A stretch of DNA of 64,000 nt. It comes from Methylococcales bacterium (GTDB lineage Bacteria; Pseudomonadota; Gammaproteobacteria; Methylococcales; Methylomonadaceae). The translations under genes were made by a program, and so were the position numbers. The DNA lies in NCBI GenBank assembly GCA_028712795.1, contig JAQTPT010000008.1, positions 1-64,000 of the forward strand. Direction: 5' to 3'. Positions 38,855 to 47,753 of this stretch are shown one piece after another; positions within the stretch are counted from its first letter, which is position 1; every line of letters begins with the position of its first letter. A model generated the notes under the pieces. That model did no database searches. It had not been told where the DNA came from and worked only from the letters and a program-made list of their open reading frames with translations.

Positions 38855-41506
38855 TTAATTTTCCCCCTGAGCCGCAATGGCTTTAAACGTAGGGGAGCCG
38901 TCGCTGTTGGCGGCACGTTTAGCGTAAATTTGTTTTAACCGATTAAAAGCCGACCATAGGGTTCTGTCCATAACAACCTCGTTGCCAATAGAAACAATCA
39001 CCCTGATTAACTGCGGTATTTGGTTTTTGGTTGAGGCTATATAGACTGGTTGTACATAAAGAATGTTATTGCCCATCGGCAGGGTAATCATGCGTCCCAT
39101 TTCAATTCTTGAGCCACCCGCATCCCATAAGGTGAATTGCTCGGAAATTAATGGATCCTGGTTAACCAGCGCTTCTATCTGGGCAGGACCATTGACTTGA
39201 ACATTTCTGCCAAACTTGTAAACGGTAATGCCGGGTTTGTAATCAAGTCCGCATTTAGACTTATCCATTATGCCGGCGATGCCTATCATACTGAGATTGT
39301 CTCTGTTTACAGGCGTCATTGGGTCAATCATGACGAATTCCTCCTGGTTATTACAGTTGCCAAAATCCATGGTCTGGTAATAAGGCAATACCGGCTTGCC
39401 ACGGACATGGGCTTGTGCCCAGGTTTCTGCCTGTTCGTAGAATAATGAAGGATCCAGCTGATGATATTTTGCATAAACTCTCATCTGAAGATAATAAAGG
39501 TCCCGCGGATAGCGCAAGTGTTTACGCAATTCAACAGGCATTTCATCCAGCGATTTGAATAAGCCTGGATAAGCGCGGGAGTATGCTTGAATAATGGCAT
39601 CTGAGGGGTCAGCAATATAAAAATCAACATCGCCATCATACGCGTCAACAATAATTTTAACTGAATTACGGATGTAGTTGAATTGTTGATGGCCTTCCAG
39701 AAAATCATCTTCAGCAGGTTTTGAGATGGGGTATTGATTGGATAGCGTATAAGCGTCCTGTATCCAATAAAGCCTGTCCTTGATGATGGCAAGATAGGGG
39801 TCTTTATCAAGATGCAGGAATGGCGTCAAGATGCTAATACGCTCGGTGATATTTCTGCGTATCTTGAGCTTACTCTCTCTGGATATATTGGTTGAAAAGA
39901 ATATTTTTTCATCCTTTAAATAAATTGCAAATAGCGCTTTTTTGAACAGGGATGCAATGGGAATGCCTCCTTCTCCATGGTAAGCTTTTGCCATGCCGGG
40001 ATCGGTGCCGGCAATGTCCATAATCTTAAGGTTATTAGGGACAATGGCATAGCCGTATTGTCCTTCGCCGTAGTAAATATCCGGATAGGTGACGGTGAAG
40101 CCAACATTGGAATCCATGTTTAAATTATGTAAAAACCAGAGCAGCGGGGTGTCGGCATCTTGTGCGGCCGGCGAAACCACAGCGCCAAAGCCGTGTGTAT
40201 AGCGCAGGTGTCTGTTCTCCCAGTTTTGGGCTTCACGCGGCAGTTTCGTAATATCCACTTCCCGGGCTGCCAGATTAACCTGCCGGGTATGGTCAATAAC
40301 AAAGTAACGGTCTTCATCAACAGACAGAATTTTGTAATAAGGTCTTATTTCCTGTAATTGTTTATAGACGTCAATCAGTACGCCACTATCCCATACGGGA
40401 ATATTCTCAAAATGCTGCTGCGTACCCCAGGCCTCAATATCTTGGGTCGCATCCGGTTTAATAGTCATATCAACGGTCTTGATATTCTTCAGATCGTAAG
40501 CATCCAAAGTCGCATCAATATTGTGCTGCATAAAGGGCCCATCGGCTTTTACAGGATTGGGATTGACAATAAATTTCTGTATCAAGTCAGGAATAAATTG
40601 AACCTTGGGCAACCCTAAAACACAGAGAAAAGCGACAAAGGATATTAAAAATGGCGCTTTGATGCGGTGTTTTTCTGAAAAAATAAACAGGATAGCGGTT
40701 ATCGCTGTTGCCAGAAAGGTCACTATTCCCAGCCAAATAAGTGGCAGTTTATAACGTATATCCACAAATCCCGGACCATAGAATACCGGTTCGTGGGTGC
40801 CGGTATAAAGGAGTGAAAATCGTTGCAGCATGAATCCCCAGACCACAAATGCAACAACGAAGCCGATTAAAACAGTTAAATGAACTTTAGAGCCTAAGGG
40901 AAATTCTTTATTTTGATCGGGTACGAAGATATGTTCCAGCCAATAAAGAATGCCAACCATTGAGAAAATTAGAATAGCGGTTATCAGCAGTTCTTTCTGA
41001 ATTAGCATGAAGATCGGATAAGACAGCATATAAAAGCTGGTGTCATTTCCATAAATTGTTTCGGTAACACCTGAGTTACGGCCAAAAAAGAACAGTAATG
41101 ATGTTTCCCACTGGTTATAAAAAGGTATGGCGACAAAAATGGCCAACGCTAACGATATGGGCGTATAAACTTTTACCGAGCCGCTCATAAAAACATCGGC
41201 AAAACGCTGGAACCGGCGCCGCTTATCGTCATTTTCGAGGACATCATCAGGCGGATTTAAGCCTAAATAACGGGACGCGATCCAGAAATGAAAAAAGAAA
41301 ATGGCAAAGAAAACCAGCGTGACACCGCCTGCGAGAAAAAACTTATAAAGCAGTCTTAGCCAGAAATAGAACTCAAGCTTGAGCGACTGATACCACCAAA
41401 GGTCAACAAACAGATCAAGAAATATAAAGTGGAAGGCAACAAATGAAATGAATGCGATGACAATTGTCGCTCCAATTATCGCGGGTATAAACTTCAGGTT
41501 CCGCAT
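38855..41506 (-). CDS. UPF0182 family large membrane protein
   Basis: This 883-aa protein belongs to the UPF0182/COG1615 family. About seven membrane helices lie within residues 1-300, beginning with the hydrophobic stretch after MRNLKFIP and an LWWYQSLKLEFYFWLRLLYKF segment. A long extracytoplasmic domain follows with family blocks such as YTHGFGAVVSPA, DIYYGEG and a late WDAGGSRIEMGRMI. The function is unknown throughout the family; it is widespread in actinobacteria, cyanobacteria and methanotrophs. ATG start, full length, no operon partner. Confidence 0.88.
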   Translation of the reverse strand: MRNLKFIPAIIGATIVIAFISFVAFHFIFLDLFVDLWWYQSLKLEFYFWLRLLYKFFLAGGVTLVFFAIFFFHFWIASRYLGLNPPDDVLENDDKRRRFQRFADVFMSGSVKVYTPISLALAIFVAIPFYNQWETSLLFFFGRNSGVTETIYGNDTSFYMLSYPIFMLIQKELLITAILIFSMVGILYWLEHIFVPDQNKEFPLGSKVHLTVLIGFVVAFVVWGFMLQRFSLLYTGTHEPVFYGPGFVDIRYKLPLIWLGIVTFLATAITAILFIFSEKHRIKAPFLISFVAFLCVLGLPKVQFIPDLIQKFIVNPNPVKADGPFMQHNIDATLDAYDLKNIKTVDMTIKPDATQDIEAWGTQQHFENIPVWDSGVLIDVYKQLQEIRPYYKILSVDEDRYFVIDHTRQVNLAAREVDITKLPREAQNWENRHLRYTHGFGAVVSPAAQDADTPLLWFLHNLNMDSNVGFTVTYPDIYYGEGQYGYAIVPNNLKIMDIAGTDPGMAKAYHGEGGIPIASLFKKALFAIYLKDEKIFFSTNISRESKLKIRRNITERISILTPFLHLDKDPYLAIIKDRLYWIQDAYTLSNQYPISKPAEDDFLEGHQQFNYIRNSVKIIVDAYDGDVDFYIADPSDAIIQAYSRAYPGLFKSLDEMPVELRKHLRYPRDLYYLQMRVYAKYHQLDPSLFYEQAETWAQAHVRGKPVLPYYQTMDFGNCNNQEEFVMIDPMTPVNRDNLSMIGIAGIMDKSKCGLDYKPGITVYKFGRNVQVNGPAQIEALVNQDPLISEQFTLWDAGGSRIEMGRMITLPMGNNILYVQPVYIASTKNQIPQLIRVIVSIGNEVVMDRTLWSAFNRLKQIYAKRAANSDGSPTFKAIAAQGEN

Positions 41507-41701
41507 AGCGTCCTCTTAAAATAGATAGTATTGTTAACGATGCCGGTTGTCTTCATTTTGAATGGTCAATGAACAGCTAAACCATAACTGATCGTATTCT
41601 AACACCCAATAACTTAAGAGTAATGCTTTAGTCGTTGAGATTCCTTTCGCCTGATTAAATTTAAATGCGTGCCGTAATCGCCCGAATCCAATTTAGTTTT
41701 A

Positions 41702-42499
41702 TTAACCGGCTTTTTGAATAGTCTCGTAGGCTTTGCTGATTTTTTGAGTCTTTTCTTTGGCTAACCGCATCATTTCTTCGGGCAGCCCTTTGGCGACCAG
41801 CTTATCCGGGTGATTTTGGCTCATTAACCGCCGATAGGCCTTTTTGACTTCGGCCTTGCTGGCAGAAGGCGTTAAACCTAAAACGCCATAAGCATCTTGC
41901 AGGCTAGTTTTTTGTGGAGTATTTCTGGTGTAAGAACCGCGCCCTTGAAAACGAAGTTGAGCTAGCAGTTGTAACTTCAAGCGCTCATAGTCAAAACGGG
42001 AAACCCTAAGCTTACTACAAATATGCAAAAGCAGCCTTTCTTCACTAGCAGATAAAATACCGTCAGCAAAAGCCGCCTTCAGCTGGATTTCAAGAAACAT
42101 GCGAATTAAATCGGTACGACGATGACATTCTTTGTAGAATTGAGCCAAGACATCGTCCAGCGGAAAATCAACCTGTTTGCCTTGCTGAAAAAGATTTATC
42201 GCCGTTGTTCGCAAGTCGCTTGTCAGTGACATTTCATTCATGACACGGTTAGCCAGCGAAATTTCGGCGGGTGACACATGCCCGTCAGCCTTGGCAATGT
42301 GACCCATGACTGAAAAGGTGGCGGTAAAAAACGCCATTTGTACCCGATGCTGAGCGCCGGGATCAAGCGTTTCACTGAATTCTAACCCAGCCAAACCTTT
42401 ACCAAACTGATGGCCGACCGACGCACCTAAAATGGCGCCTAAAGGCCCACCAAGAAAGAACCCGAATGCTCCGCCCACAACTGCGCTAAACCAGCTCAT
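41702..42499 (-). CDS. djlA: Co-chaperone DjlA
   Basis: DjlA is a membrane-anchored J-protein that stimulates DnaK. The 265-aa product has a glycine-rich N-terminal membrane segment (VVGGAFGFFLGGPLGAILGASVGHQFG). A central TerB-like helical domain follows (FSVMGHIAKADGHVSPAEI and ADGILSASEERLL). The C-terminal J domain begins at YGVLGLTPSASKAEVKKAYRRL and has the HPD motif. I use the ATG at 42499; the reading could begin three codons earlier at TTG. It diverges from purC. Confidence 0.93.
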   Translation of the reverse strand: MSWFSAVVGGAFGFFLGGPLGAILGASVGHQFGKGLAGLEFSETLDPGAQHRVQMAFFTATFSVMGHIAKADGHVSPAEISLANRVMNEMSLTSDLRTTAINLFQQGKQVDFPLDDVLAQFYKECHRRTDLIRMFLEIQLKAAFADGILSASEERLLLHICSKLRVSRFDYERLKLQLLAQLRFQGRGSYTRNTPQKTSLQDAYGVLGLTPSASKAEVKKAYRRLMSQNHPDKLVAKGLPEEMMRLAKEKTQKISKAYETIQKAG

Positions 42500-42601
42500 T
42501 GTTATCAATCCTGTCCCGTAAAGAATAGTGGTAAAATTATAACATCAGGCCATTTCCTTCGTAGGAAATCACCTTAACCCCATAAAACTTAGCGAGGACT
42601 T

Positions 42602-43513
42602 ATGAACGCTCCAGAAGCTCTATACCAATCGGCACTGTCTTCACTAAAGCTCCGCGCTCGCGGAAAAGTGCGCGACATTTACGATATTGATGATAAGCAC
42701 ATGCTAATTGTGACAACAGATAGGCTTTCGGCCTTTGATGTGATTTTGCCTGACCCTATTCCCGGCAAAGGATGTGTTTTAACCCGCATCTCCAATTTCT
42801 GGTTTAAAAAGTTGCAGGCTATTATGCCCAATCATTTAGCGAATATTCCGCTGGAACAAGTTGTGCCTGATGCCGCTGAGCGCGCTCAAATTGAAGGGCG
42901 GGCTATTGTGGTAAAAATTTTAAAGCCGCTGCCGGTAGAGGCAATAGTGCGAGGCTATCTTATCGGTTCCGGCTGGAAGGACTACCAAAAATCAGGGACT
43001 GTTTGCGGCATCAAATTACCTGCTGGTTTGCAGCAAGCGCAGCAATTGCCCGAAGCCATTTATACGCCATCGACAAAAGCCGCTGTTGACCATCATGATG
43101 AAAACGTCTCTTTTGAAGATACCGTTACGTTGTTAGGGCAGGATCTGGCAGAACAAGTGCGGGACGCCAGTTTAAAACTGTACAAAGAAGCAGCAACTTA
43201 TGCCAAAGAAAGGGGCATTATTATCGCCGACACCAAATTTGAATTCGGGGTTGACGATGCCGGGGTTTTATATCTCATTGACGAAGCATTAACCCCTGAT
43301 TCATCGAGATTCTGGCCTGCCGATCAGTATCAGGTGGGCACCAGTCCGCCTAGTTTTGACAAGCAGTATATTCGTGATTATCTGGAAACCCTGGACTGGA
43401 ATAAAACCGCGCCAGGCCCTTCATTACCAACGGAAGTGGCAGCGTTCTGCGCGAAAAAATACCGCGAAGCGGAAATTAGACTCACTCAAGATTCATTCAA
43501 ATACGAAAAATAA
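42602..43513 (+). CDS. purC: SAICAR synthetase (phosphoribosylaminoimidazole-succinocarboxamide synthase)
   Basis: PurC joins aspartate to CAIR in purine synthesis. The 303-aa protein is the longer, yeast-like form. It shows [10 protein letters not shown], the ATP-binding [39 protein letters not shown] and the C-terminal [23 protein letters not shown] start. A hairpin with a short T run follows the stop. The gene is monocistronic here. Confidence 0.95.
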   Translation: MNAPEALYQSALSSLKLRARGKVRDIYDIDDKHMLIVTTDRLSAFDVILPDPIPGKGCVLTRISNFWFKKLQAIMPNHLANIPLEQVVPDAAERAQIEGRAIVVKILKPLPVEAIVRGYLIGSGWKDYQKSGTVCGIKLPAGLQQAQQLPEAIYTPSTKAAVDHHDENVSFEDTVTLLGQDLAEQVRDASLKLYKEAATYAKERGIIIADTKFEFGVDDAGVLYLIDEALTPDSSRFWPADQYQVGTSPPSFDKQYIRDYLETLDWNKTAPGPSLPTEVAAFCAKKYREAEIRLTQDSFKYEK

Positions 43514-43540
43514 TATCACCAGAGCCGCCTTTGCCTGATT

Positions 43541-43583
43541 AGAGCAATGGAGACACCGTGATGCTGTGCCGCTATTGCTCTTT
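43541..43583 (+). terminator. Probable purC terminator
   Basis: AGAGCAAT (43541-43548) pairs with ATTGCTCT (43574-43581), with further short pairing inside, and is followed by a short T run. It lies 28 bases after the purC stop. Confidence 0.45.
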
Positions 43584-43875
43584 CAGGTGATCACTCTCAG
43601 CTTCTGTGATAATACTAATGGCGATATTATCGTACCGATGAATCAGGCTTTTGATAATGGTAGTTTGTAAGTTTTAGGCCAACCGCTTTATGTTGGCAAC
43701 AAGTAGAAATGTCCGGTTTTGTAGTAAGTGAATTGTCCGCTTTTTCATGCGCCGGGAAACGGCGGATTAATTTGCAAGGAGGTAAGACGCGTTGGGTTAA
43801 CGATGAAATTGCCAACCTACGCTGCTACCCATTTGATATGGCTATCGCCTATTACGACTTACGCTGCCCCGTTGT
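43584..43875. other. Gene-free stretch opening the accessory region
   Basis: About 290 bases hold only short chance frames. Base composition and scattered GCCTATTACG-type words resemble the repeat-rich segment that follows. No promoter or RNA gene was recognised. Confidence 0.35.
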
Positions 43876-44148
43876 TCAAGCGGCTTGTCTCGGCAAAGGA
43901 AGTTGAAATTGCCCGTTAATTATGCCACTCACGGTTAAATCTTCATCCAATCCTTCCCATCTTAATGCGTAGCCCCTCACTACAATTTGAACGGCTTTAA
44001 GTTGATTTTCAGATGCTTGGCTGAGAATTCGAAAACGATCAGCAGGAAAGCCCAGTATCCGCCCATCTGTTAGTTCAAGATAAATCATGCGTTTTTCGAC
44101 CCAGGCTTTAAGGGCAACGGGTTCTGTTTTAAAGACGGTGGTATTCAT
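43876..44148 (-). CDS. DUF2442 domain protein (putative antitoxin partner)
   Basis: This 90-aa protein has the DUF2442 pattern: KAWVEKRMIYLELTDGRILGFPADRFRIL, a central WEGLDEDLTV and a C-terminal sheet. DUF2442 genes are very often paired with DUF4160 genes and are suspected to be toxin-antitoxin-like modules; that role is unproven. I place the start at ATG 44148. Its first 20 bases overlap the 3' end of the DUF4160 reading, the usual order for the pair. Confidence 0.8.
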   Translation of the reverse strand: MNTTVFKTEPVALKAWVEKRMIYLELTDGRILGFPADRFRILSQASENQLKAVQIVVRGYALRWEGLDEDLTVSGIINGQFQLPLPRQAA

Positions 44149-44366
44149 GATAGCTATCCAGTAGGATTGGTTTATTTTCAAATACAAGTCGTTCGATTTC
44201 GCGTAAATCGTGAGGCGCTATACCGCGATTGCTCGCTAAAACAACCGGTTCAAGCCAAAAACCTACATTCACCATCCGAACAGCGCACATGGATATGTGG
44301 CGGCTCATTGCCTTCATTTGAATAGAAATGAAAACGAAAGTTTGCGATTCCCAAAATGGTTGGCAT
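44129..44366 (-). pseudogene. DUF4160 domain gene with a frameshift
   Basis: From ATG 44366 the frame reads MPTILGIANFRFHFYSNEGN, then EPPHIHVRCSDGE, the standard DUF4160 start. It then runs out of frame and stops. The -1 frame carries on GFWLEPVVLASNRGIAPHDL and REIERLVFEN to a stop at 44129. The total length, 238 bases, is one more than a multiple of three, so a single-base insertion near 44270 explains the break. The putative toxin-side partner is therefore inactive while DUF2442 is intact. Confidence 0.8.
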
Positions 44367-44464
44367 AGCTTGTGAATTAACGTGGGTATGGTGAATTTTG
44401 GGTCAATCCATACACAGCAGGTAGCAAGTATAGAGCTTGCGGAATACAATGGGAGCCAACATGC

Positions 44465-44493
44465 GGCGTAATTAGGCTATCGCCTATTACGCC
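44465..44493. repeat. Palindromic repeat (hairpin)
   Basis: GGCGTAATTAGGC and GCCTATTACGCC form a near-perfect stem (one bulged T) with a short loop. It is one of several hairpins clustered between 44.4 and 46.1 kb and lies just upstream of the decayed DUF4160 gene. Confidence 0.6.
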
Positions 44494-44549
44494 CTACGTA
44501 TTACTGCACCTTACGCGTTATTTTGGTTGTCAGGGTTTCCGTAATTTTG

Positions 44550-44626
44550 TAGGGTACGCATCGCGTACCATTTTCAAAGCATCCCGGTTGTTCAAGCTCC
44601 TAAAAGGTACGCGGTGCGTACCCTAC
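44550..44626. repeat. Two oppositely oriented copies of a GGTACGCG-type repeat
   Basis: GGTACGCGGTGCGTACCCT(AC) occurs at 44606-44626, and a variant lies on the other strand at 44550-44570. Each unit is itself palindromic (GGTACGC...GCGTACC). Further copies are at 45245 and 46046. The 44606 and 46046 copies are identical over 26 bases, including the leading TAAAA. Confidence 0.75.
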
Positions 44627-44666
44627 AAGGGTAACGCGTTATGGTGGTGCAAATCAGCGAAACCCC

Positions 44667-45119
44667 TTACGTGTTCTCAGGCGCATAGAGGCTATCATCA
44701 GAATCCAGTCTTCGCGCGACAATTCCAAGTGCACCACTTTGTATAGCAGAACAAACCGGGCTAAAATATCCGTCCATTCGATTACTTCGTTCCACCCTCA
44801 ATAATGTGTGAACGTAATGACGCAATTCCTTAAATGGCACTCTTCTAAGAGTCTCACCGCAGATCTCATTCGCTTGATCAATCGGGTAAGTCGGTGCGAG
44901 GTCTTTGCAAACAAAGCCACAGGCGTAGGCTGCGTCGTGAAATACCTCATACTCAGGCAATGCCCAAAAACGGGCAGAGTCTCCTCCATCTGGATTATAT
45001 GGCTTATCAAAATGTCGACGGTACGCTTCTTCTAGCCGACAAATACAGCCTGCAAGGAAACGCGCCTGCGATTCATAAACAGATGTGCGCATTGATGGCG
45101 GTTTTTTTTTGATGTACAT
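44667..45119 (-). CDS. Hypothetical protein, 150 aa
   Basis: I do not recognise this protein. It is soluble, mostly helical in character and rich in cysteine and arginine. Notable stretches are YESQARFLAGCICRLEEAYRRHF, FHDAAYACGFVCKDL and a C-terminal YFSPVCSAIQSGALGIVARRL that resembles a helix-turn-helix-like repeat end. There is no signal peptide or membrane helix. ATG 45119 or, ten codons in, 45092 could be the start. It lies between repeats in an accessory block. Confidence 0.55.
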   Translation of the reverse strand: MYIKKKPPSMRTSVYESQARFLAGCICRLEEAYRRHFDKPYNPDGGDSARFWALPEYEVFHDAAYACGFVCKDLAPTYPIDQANEICGETLRRVPFKELRHYVHTLLRVERSNRMDGYFSPVCSAIQSGALGIVARRLDSDDSLYAPENT

Positions 45120-45181
45120 CTAAATCCTCAAGTGGAAATATTCTTGCTACTTATCATTGAGCTTTTGCTCAATTGCACGAA

Positions 45182-45263
45182 GCTCGTAGGATAGCCTTCT
45201 TAGCATCAGCCTATCCTACGATCCTTATTGGATATGCCACAACAAGGTACGCGGTGCGCACCC
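45182..45263. repeat. Composite repeat, copy A (flanks ART-like gene)
   Basis: The unit starts GCTCGTAGGATAG, with its inverse CTATCCTACG at 45211-45220. It continues GATCC...TTGGATAT and ends in GGTACGCGGTGCGCACCCT at 45245-45263. The same order of parts, in direct orientation, recurs at 45977-46066. It lies just past the 3' end of the gene at 45271-45948. Confidence 0.7.
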
Positions 45264-45270
45264 TGGCTCC

Positions 45271-45948
45271 TTAGTTTTTAAACCGAAATCCTTCCCAATT
45301 TGAAATACAACCACCGTCCATTTTTGATGTGAGTCCACCAGAAGGTTTGCCTTCATCAAGAGCCTCATCCAGGGGAAGAATTAACCATTCCTTATCTCGA
45401 TTTGCCTTCGACATTGCCTTGCCAAGGTTTGAATTCGTTGAGATTTTCGACCTGATGTAAGTAACTGTGTCAACGAGCATAATTGACACAATTCGTTCTC
45501 TATTACTATTACCATGATTCTTCACGTCAGACAGAATATTTTCAATTTGGTCAGAACTTGTAGTTCGATAAAGATATGCGCGATATTTTCCAATATATAT
45601 TCCGCACTCCAAGCACTTTAGAGACAATAGATGGCTTGTATCAATTTCAAATATTACGGCATCCCAATGATCGCCATTTATCTTTTCAAAATCTCTATTA
45701 GACGCCCCACTTAGATACTTAACTGCCACATCATAATCCGCAGAAAAAGATAGGAAATGGGTGTGTTGCCATCCATCATCGATATGTTTATCGATAGAAC
45801 TCAGCAATTCATAATTGAAAATATCGTATGGATTTCCTCCTTTGCTTAAATTCGACATGAGAAACCGCTCAGCATTCCATGTTTCCTTAAGCCTTCTAGT
45901 GCCATAAGGATCAGAATCCCCTCGATAAAGAAATTTTTGTAATTCCAT
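45271..45948 (-). CDS. Hypothetical protein with ADP-ribosyltransferase-like motifs
   Basis: This is a 225-aa soluble protein of no family I can name. Three short motifs fit the R-S-E pattern of ADP-ribosyltransferase folds: LYRGD at residues 7-11, FLSFSADYDVA at 65-75 (the STS-like strand) and DKEWLILP at 185-192 with a candidate glutamate at 187. The spacing is plausible for a small ART domain. It has no signal peptide. It is flanked by direct composite repeats on both sides and lacks an obvious partner gene, so effector, toxin or nucleic-acid-modifying roles are all open. The fold call is inference from motifs. Confidence 0.5.
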   Translation of the reverse strand: MELQKFLYRGDSDPYGTRRLKETWNAERFLMSNLSKGGNPYDIFNYELLSSIDKHIDDGWQHTHFLSFSADYDVAVKYLSGASNRDFEKINGDHWDAVIFEIDTSHLLSLKCLECGIYIGKYRAYLYRTTSSDQIENILSDVKNHGNSNRERIVSIMLVDTVTYIRSKISTNSNLGKAMSKANRDKEWLILPLDEALDEGKPSGGLTSKMDGGCISNWEGFRFKN

Positions 45949-45976
45949 GCTATTTAAAAATGCTACCTATAATCAG

Positions 45977-46066
45977 CTCGTAGGATGGGCAAAGCAACGC
46001 GCTGCCCATCCTACGATCCCCTTTTTCATTGGATATTCCTTAAAAGGTACGCGGTGCGTACCCTAC
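45977..46066. repeat. Composite repeat, copy B (flanks ART-like gene)
   Basis: The copy starts GCTCGTAGGATGGGC, paired with GCCCATCCTACG. It continues GATCC...TTGGATAT and ends TAAAAGGTACGCGGTGCGTA plus CCCTAC at 46066. It has the same parts and orientation as copy A at 45182-45263. The 713 bases between the copies hold one gene only. Confidence 0.7.
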
Positions 46067-46212
46067 GTGGCTACCTGGCTAACCTGCCCTAATCCTCCCA
46101 ACAGACCCGCGTAAGGCGGAACGCGAAAGCGGTTCCGCCGAATGATGGCGTGAGCAATCAATAGGGTCAGACTCGATTGATTTTGCCCCGTTGATTTTAA
46201 GACCCGAATAGG

Positions 46213-46431
46213 TTAAGTTTTTCCGTGGAATTGTGAATTTGGCAATGCTAATAAAATAGCTCTTAACGCCCTATTAACCGCTTCTGAATCTTTAAAAACT
46301 TCCGCTATATCAGCGTCCAATGTTACAGTAACCGGCGCTTGCTTGATAGCAAATCTGTTAATTTTCGCCTTTAAATAGTCGAAACTATACTCGGGCAACA
46401 TATCTTGTTCAGGTTCTTCTGTTTTTTTCAT
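46213..46431 (-). CDS. brnA: BrnA-type antitoxin
   Basis: The 72-aa protein has the BrnA layout: MLPEYSFDYLKAKINRFA, then VTVTLDADIAEVFKDSEAVN (a ribbon-helix-helix DNA-binding region) and RALRAILLAL. BrnA neutralises the ribonuclease BrnT and represses the operon. The gene overlaps the end of the brnT frame by 23 bases, the standard arrangement with the toxin first. The antitoxin frame is intact, although the toxin gene is interrupted. Confidence 0.78.
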   Translation of the reverse strand: MKKTEEPEQDMLPEYSFDYLKAKINRFAIKQAPVTVTLDADIAEVFKDSEAVNRALRAILLALPNSQFHGKT

Positions 46432-46693
46432 AATCTTTTCGTTCTTTAGTTGTGGCGGGCCGAGAGCTGATTATTCGGATGACTCCTTGCGTTTGTTCTG
46501 TAAAAGACACGACCAAAAGCCTTCAATTGTTTGAATGACCAATAATTAATTCTCTACGTTCTCCAAATGAATTCCACTCGTCATTAAAAATAGTTGCCAG
46601 TGAATCATCAAAGATTGTTTGAGCTTCATCAAAGCTCACATTATGTTTCTTCTGATTGTTCCGAGCTTTTTCGGAATCCCATTCAAATTTCAT
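46409..46693 (-). pseudogene. brnT: BrnT-type ribonuclease toxin gene with in-frame TGA
   Basis: From ATG 46693 the frame reads MKFEWDSEKARNNQKKHNVS, FDEAQTIFDD and ERRELIIGHSNN, the BrnT start. A TGA follows at 46523-46525 (codon 57). The same frame then continues RLLVVSFTEQT, VIRIISSRPATTKERKDYE, which is the normal BrnT C-terminus, to a stop at 46409. A CGA-to-TGA change at an expected arginine explains the stop. It is most simply a dead toxin gene. Confidence 0.82.
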
Positions 46694-46719
46694 TATTTAA
46701 CACGATGATAAATATAATC

Positions 46720-46968
46720 CTAAACCTTAGCTACCGCTAAAGTCTTTATCCTCTCAACCAAAACCTTCATTTCCCCCGCTTCTACTTCCAACTCACCCAG
46801 CAAAACCCCTATCAACTCATCATCTTCAAGGGTTAACAGTTCAGCAAACAGCGCCTTCTCTTCCTCATCGGCCAGCAAATACCCCGAATCCAGATAGTGC
46901 AGCAACAAAAAATCGAGTTCCTTGGTGCCGCGCCGACATTGCCAACGCAGCTTGGCGAGTTGATGCAT
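46720..46968 (-). CDS. sdhE: FAD assembly factor SdhE
   Basis: SdhE helps attach FAD covalently to SdhA. The 82-aa protein has the family RGxxE motif (CRRGTKELDFLL) and helices ending LLTLEDDELIGVLLGE. Its ATG overlaps the sdhB stop by one base (TAATG), so it is translated as the last gene of the sdh operon. Confidence 0.9.
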   Translation of the reverse strand: MHQLAKLRWQCRRGTKELDFLLLHYLDSGYLLADEEEKALFAELLTLEDDELIGVLLGELEVEAGEMKVLVERIKTLAVAKV

Positions 46969-47753
46969 TAACCCAGTTTTCTCTGTACCAGCAGTTTTTT
47001 GGTTTCAGCGATGGCTTTGGCGGGATTCAAGCCTTTAGGACATGTATCGGTGCAGTTCATGATGGTGTGGCAGCGGTACAATTTGAACGGGTCTTCCAGT
47101 TCATCTAGACGCTCTCCCGTGTTTTCATCACGGCTATCGGCTAACCAGCGATAGGCTTGCAGCAATACTGCGGGGCCTAAATAACGCTCGCTGTTCCACC
47201 AGTAACTAGGGCAACTGGTTGAGCAACAGGCGCACAGGACGCATTCATATAAGCCATCCAGTTTTTCGCGGTCTTCCTTGCTTTGCAGGCGCTCGGCATC
47301 TGCCGGCGCAGGCGTTTGCGTTTCTATCCACGGTTTGATGGAAGCGTACTGTGCAAAAAAATGTGTCATGTCCGGCACCAGGTCTTTAATTACCGACATG
47401 TGCGGAAGAGGGAAGATCTTGATGGTGTCGGGATAGGAATCAATGGCTTTGGTACAGGCCAAGGTATTTTTTCCATTAACCGTCATCGCACACGATCCAC
47501 AGACCCCTTCACGGCACGAGCGCCTGAAGGTTAAGGTGCTATCGACTTCATTTTTAATTTTCAGGATTGCGTCCAGCACCATGGGTCCGCAGTGATCCAT
47601 ATCCAGTTCATAATTATCGATACGGGGATTTTCGCCGGAATCGGGATCCCAACGGTAGACTTCAAAACGGCGGATATTTTTTGCGCCAGCCGGTGCTTTA
47701 AAGGTTTTGCCTTCGGTCAATACCGAATTTTTTGGCAAGGTGAACTCAGCCAT
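46968..47753 (-). CDS. sdhB: Succinate dehydrogenase iron-sulfur subunit
   Basis: The 261-aa protein carries the three Fe-S clusters of complex II. The [2Fe-2S] cysteines are in [15 protein letters not shown]. The [4Fe-4S]/[3Fe-4S] motifs are [16 protein letters not shown] and [17 protein letters not shown]. Its ATG overlaps the sdhA stop by one base. It is slightly longer at the N-terminus than E. coli SdhB. Confidence 0.97.
   Translation of the reverse strand: MAEFTLPKNSVLTEGKTFKAPAGAKNIRRFEVYRWDPDSGENPRIDNYELDMDHCGPMVLDAILKIKNEVDSTLTFRRSCREGVCGSCAMTVNGKNTLACTKAIDSYPDTIKIFPLPHMSVIKDLVPDMTHFFAQYASIKPWIETQTPAPADAERLQSKEDREKLDGLYECVLCACCSTSCPSYWWNSERYLGPAVLLQAYRWLADSRDENTGERLDELEDPFKLYRCHTIMNCTDTCPKGLNPAKAIAETKKLLVQRKLG

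Noticed and set aside
44550..46066. Integron attC sites or a small CRISPR array formed by the repeated hairpins
   Set aside because: No R-box/L-box core (GTTRRRY/RYYYAAC) and no integrase; repeats are unevenly spaced and in both orientations, so neither attC nor CRISPR fits.
46523..46525. In-frame TGA in brnT as selenocysteine or programmed read-through
   Set aside because: BrnT proteins have arginine-like residues here, no SECIS-like hairpin was seen just after it, and a CGA-to-TGA mutation is simpler.
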